From NCBI GenBank assembly GCA_028287035.1, contig JAQBQL010000147.1:1-53925 (forward strand): a stretch of 53,925 nucleotides of DNA, read 5' to 3'. A model generated the notes under the pieces. The model saw nothing but the letters and a program-made list of their open reading frames with translations. It was not told where the DNA came from and did not search any database. Positions 50,982-53,925 of this stretch are shown here, in pieces (the stretch's first letter is position 1; each line of letters starts with the position of its first letter). The DNA comes from Labilithrix sp. (GTDB lineage Bacteria; Myxococcota; Polyangia; Polyangiales; Polyangiaceae). Made by a program: the position numbers and the translations under genes.

Positions 50982-53925
50982 ATGAGCACCATCCCTCCCG
51001 AGCATCCGGACGAAGACTTCGACGACGAGGACGACGCGTCGGACGATTTCTTGCGCGAGGTGGCCCGGGTCGAGGATCGCCGCCCCCCGAGTGCCGGCGA
51101 CCGCGTGCGCCTCGAGGGCACGAACATCGGGCGCTTCAAGGTGGTCTCCGAGATCGGGCGGGGCGGCATGGGCATCGTGCTGCTCGCCGAGGACGACAAG
51201 CTCCGCCGCAAGGTCGCGCTCAAGCTGCTGCCGCCCTCCTTCGCCGCCGACGAGGAGCGCCGCCGCCGGTTCTTCCGGGAGGCGCGCGCCGCCGCCGCGG
51301 TCAGCCACCCCAACCTCGTCACCGTGTACGACGTCGGCGAGCACGAGGGCCGCGCGTACATCGCGATGGAGTATCTCCGCGGGCGTAGCCTGCGCGAGCT
51401 GATGGCCGAACGGCAGCTGTCGGTGGACGAGGCCGTCGACCTGGCGCGGCAGATCCTCGCGGGCCTGGGCCACGCCCATGCGGCCGGCCTCCTGCATCGC
51501 GATCTCAAGCCCGAGAACGTGCTCGTCGAGAAGGAAGGCCGCGTGCGCCTCGTCGACTTCGGGCTCGCGAAGCTCGACGGCGACACCGGCGGCGAGGGCG
51601 GCGAGCAGGGCGCGGGGACGGCCGGCACCCACGCCACGCGCGACGGCCTCGTCATGGGCACCCCCGGGTACATGTCCCCGGAGCAAGCGCGCGGGCAGGC
51701 GGTCGATGCGCGCTCCGACATCTTCTCGTTCGGCGTCCTCTTCTTCGAGATGCTGTCGCGGAAGCGTCCGTTCACCGGTCCGTCACGCGCCGACGTGGTG
51801 ACGTCGCTCCTCCGCGATCCCGCGCAGCGTGTCGACGTCCTCCGCCCCGAGGTCGGCTTCGCGCTCGGTGAGGTCGTCGACCGCTGCCTCGCCAAGTCGC
51901 CGGACGACCGGCACGCCTCGGTGAAGGTGCTCGAGCAGGCGCTCGAGGACGCGTGGGTCACCTCGAAGCGCGAGCAGCGCACGGTGCCGACGCCGACCCC
52001 GGCAAGCGGCGGGGCGCCCCCCGTGACGCCGCGGCGACGGCTCCTCGCGTATGCCGCGCCGGCCTTCGGGCTCGCGGCAGCGATCGCGCTCGCCCTGACG
52101 ATGCGCCCCCTCCGCAACCCGAGCCCCGTGGCTTCCGCCGCGGCCGCCGCCAGCGCCGACGGAGGCGCCGGTGCGAAGAAGGGCCTCGCCATCACCGACA
52201 TCCCGCTCCCCCGCTCGAACAGCCCGCAGGCGCTCGCCGAGTACCGCCAGGCGCTCCAGTCGATCCGCGACGCCGACTGGGCGAACGCCGAGGAGCACCT
52301 CGACGAGGCGGTGAAGGCCGACGCGGAGCTCGGGGCCGCGCACCTCCGTCTCGCGATCATCGGCGGAACGAACAGCTACGCGCCGCTCAAGGCCCGCGCG
52401 GCGCTCTCGCGCGCCATGACCCTGCGCGGCACCCTCTCGGAGCGTGACCAGCTGCTCATGATGGCCATGGAGCCCATCGTGATGCGCGAGCCGCCGGACA
52501 GCCGGCTCTTCCGCGAGCGCATGAAGGCGCTCCTCGAGACGCACCCCGACGACGCCGAGCTCTGGCACTACCTCGCCGACTTCGGCGCCGGCAGCACCGC
52601 GCTCGAGGCGGCGCGCAAGGCCGTCACCATCGACCCGCAGTTCGCCGACGCCTGGCAGGTGATGGCCCAGTCGCTCACGAACGAGGGACGCACCGAGGAG
52701 GCGTTCGCCGCCATCGAGCACTGCATGAGCGTCTCGCCGCTCAGCCCGGACTGCCTCGGCGAGCGCGCGCACATCTACGGGATGCTCGGCGACTGCGCCC
52801 GCATGGACGAGGACCTCCGGCGCAGCGTGACGAGCTCCTCGCGGGCCGCACACATCTGGCACGAGGCGCGGGCCGCGGCGCTGGTCGCGACCGGCAAGAG
52901 CGACGACGCGGTCCTCGAGGCGTTCCACCAGAAGTGGTCGGTCATGCCCGACGACGACAAGCGGCGGGCGCTCGAGGCGCTCGAGCGCGCGCATCTGCTG
53001 CTCGCCCGCGGCCGGTTCGCCGAGGCCGAGGCGCAGATCGCGATCGGCGAGAAGGCGGTCGCCGACGATCCCGTCGTCCTCATGCACAAGAACTTCGCGG
53101 GGCTGCGCGTCCTCATCGACGTCGAGCTCGGGAAGTCCCGCGAGGCGGCGCAGGTCGCGCAGAAGTTCCTCGCCAAGCGCGACGCGTGGATCCCGACCCG
53201 CAAGGGCACGGATATCGTGATCCCGCTGCTCCGCGTGATGCAGCGCGGCGGTCTCACCTCCGCCAGCGAGCTCACCACCCAGCGCGACGCCTGGTACGCG
53301 AAGACCGTGGCGTCCGGGCAGCCGCTCGATCTCGCGTGGACGCTCGGCTGGGGCGTCGCCATCACGACGCCCGCCGAGGCCAAGGAGGCGATCCGCACCT
53401 ACGAGACCATCTCCAGCGAGCAGCCCTCCGGAAAGCTGATCTGCCGTGACCCGCAGGCGTCGGGCACGCTCGGCCACGCGTACCTGCTCGCCGGGCAGCC
53501 GCACGAGGCGCTCGCGCCGCTCGAGAAGACCGCCAACAACTGCAGCTGGATGTGGGACGCGATCGAGCACACGTGGTCGCTCGTCGACCTCGGCAAGACG
53601 CACGAAGCGCTCGGCAACACCGAGCACGCGTGCGAGGCCTACCAGCGCGTCATCGCGCGCTGGGCGGCCGCCCCGCGGTCGGTCTCGCGGGACTTCGCGA
53701 AGGCGCGCGTGAAGGCGCTCGGCTGCGGGACGGAGGCGCAGCGCGCGCCGATGGCGATGGCCGCGGCGACTCCCGTCCCGGCTCCGGCGGCGCACGGCCC
53801 GGGCGGCTTCGACGAGGCCGAGGACGCCCTCGAGGACGCGCGCCTCGCGGCGGAGAGCGCCCGCGCCCTCGGCCTCACCGAGCCCGCTCCGCCCGCCGCG
53901 CCCAGGCCTGCGCCGCCCGCGTCGG
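50982..53925 (+). CDS. Transmembrane Ser/Thr protein kinase with TPR tail (3' partial)
   Basis: At least 981 residues from the ATG at 50982; the frame stays open to the window end. An acidic N-terminus (residues 10-25) precedes the kinase domain: GRGGMG, K81, H172-R-D174 with KPEN, D192-F-G and GTPGYMSPEQ. A short Gly-rich insertion lies after DFG. One transmembrane helix follows (about 354-376). The extracytoplasmic part, from about residue 410, is built of TPR-like helical repeats (EYRQALQSIRDADWANAEEHL, AELWHYLADFGAGSTALEAA, AHLLLARGRFAEAEAQIAIG), then an Ala/Pro-rich tail. Pknb-type kinases with TPR tails are common in myxobacteria. The divergent sigma factor gene is 26 bp away. Confidence 0.93.
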   Translation, partial: MSTIPPEHPDEDFDDEDDASDDFLREVARVEDRRPPSAGDRVRLEGTNIGRFKVVSEIGRGGMGIVLLAEDDKLRRKVALKLLPPSFAADEERRRRFFREARAAAAVSHPNLVTVYDVGEHEGRAYIAMEYLRGRSLRELMAERQLSVDEAVDLARQILAGLGHAHAAGLLHRDLKPENVLVEKEGRVRLVDFGLAKLDGDTGGEGGEQGAGTAGTHATRDGLVMGTPGYMSPEQARGQAVDARSDIFSFGVLFFEMLSRKRPFTGPSRADVVTSLLRDPAQRVDVLRPEVGFALGEVVDRCLAKSPDDRHASVKVLEQALEDAWVTSKREQRTVPTPTPASGGAPPVTPRRRLLAYAAPAFGLAAAIALALTMRPLRNPSPVASAAAAASADGGAGAKKGLAITDIPLPRSNSPQALAEYRQALQSIRDADWANAEEHLDEAVKADAELGAAHLRLAIIGGTNSYAPLKARAALSRAMTLRGTLSERDQLLMMAMEPIVMREPPDSRLFRERMKALLETHPDDAELWHYLADFGAGSTALEAARKAVTIDPQFADAWQVMAQSLTNEGRTEEAFAAIEHCMSVSPLSPDCLGERAHIYGMLGDCARMDEDLRRSVTSSSRAAHIWHEARAAALVATGKSDDAVLEAFHQKWSVMPDDDKRRALEALERAHLLLARGRFAEAEAQIAIGEKAVADDPVVLMHKNFAGLRVLIDVELGKSREAAQVAQKFLAKRDAWIPTRKGTDIVIPLLRVMQRGGLTSASELTTQRDAWYAKTVASGQPLDLAWTLGWGVAITTPAEAKEAIRTYETISSEQPSGKLICRDPQASGTLGHAYLLAGQPHEALAPLEKTANNCSWMWDAIEHTWSLVDLGKTHEALGNTEHACEAYQRVIARWAAAPRSVSRDFAKARVKALGCGTEAQRAPMAMAAATPVPAPAAHGPGGFDEAEDALEDARLAAESARALGLTEPAPPAAPRPAPPAS

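Noticed and set aside
50573..53795. Minus-strand open frames opposite the terminal kinase
   Set aside because: They mirror the kinase-TPR gene, which has full kinase motifs and continues beyond the window.

Overview
This 53.9 kb window is very GC-rich chromosomal DNA with the hallmarks of a myxobacterium (Myxococcota, most like the Polyangiales/Labilithrix side of the phylum; this placement is an inference). The evidence is GC-dominated third codon positions, three Ser/Thr protein kinases, two MYXO-CTERM-type sorting tails, two AgmX/PglI-type (TonB-like) C-terminal domains, many GTG starts, and about 18 predicted lipoproteins among about 45 genes. Many of these lipoproteins carry an Asp/Ala/Gly-rich tether after the lipidated cysteine. 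I see no rRNA, tRNA, integrase, transposase, phage gene or CRISPR array. The region looks like stable, densely coded chromosome, with several long operons separated by only a few bases.

Layout. 1-5.2 kb: a secreted PHB-depolymerase-like esterase (5' truncated), a small Cys-rich lipoprotein, and an overlapping pair made of an outer-membrane beta-barrel (BamA/TamA-like) and a large lipoprotein. 5.2-5.55 kb: repeat array 1. 5.7-12.6 kb: a four-gene export operon (DUF1592-type heme lipoprotein, cytochrome c/seven-repeat propeller lipoprotein, third CxxCH lipoprotein, DUF1501-like Tat protein). 12.6-18.2 kb: peptide MFS transporter, L,D-transpeptidase, AgmX/PglI-domain membrane protein, cyclophilin, FHA-GGDEF diguanylate cyclase. 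18.3-21.6 kb: EAL phosphodiesterase, class II glutamine amidotransferase, exported protein, carboxylesterase. 21.8-29.6 kb: a co-directional run of Ser/Thr kinase, TPR/PEGA-like protein, RCC1-repeat lipoprotein, M1 metallopeptidase, cation diffusion facilitator and an unknown protein.

29.6-35.2 kb: two minus-strand genes of unknown role, then a receptor-like Ser/Thr kinase with a 7TM sensor, and RsgA. 35.4-38.9 kb: orphan winged-helix protein, amidohydrolase lipoprotein, parvulin lipoprotein, unknown lipoprotein. 39.0-43.4 kb: a five-gene minus-strand operon (aldo/keto reductase, FMN reductase, enoyl-CoA hydratase, class IV aminotransferase, M15-like peptidase with MYXO-CTERM). 43.5-46.4 kb: a multi-S1 RNA-binding protein, a double GYF_2-like protein and a cyclophilin lipoprotein. 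46.45-46.97 kb: repeat array 2. 47.0-53.9 kb: beta-helix lipoprotein overlapping a phosphoesterase lipoprotein, a small lipoprotein, a sigma-70 family factor, and a divergent Ser/Thr kinase with TPR tail that runs off the end.

The most unusual feature is a pair of intergenic arrays 41 kb apart. They fill the only two gene-free stretches longer than 300 bp and share one short oriented core, TCGTTCGGATCC, repeated at about 55-56 bp. In each array a block of forward copies is followed by a block of inverted copies. Other points of interest are the heme-lipoprotein export operon and the 7TM sensor-Ser/Thr kinase fusion with a long insertion between DFG and the APE-equivalent motif.
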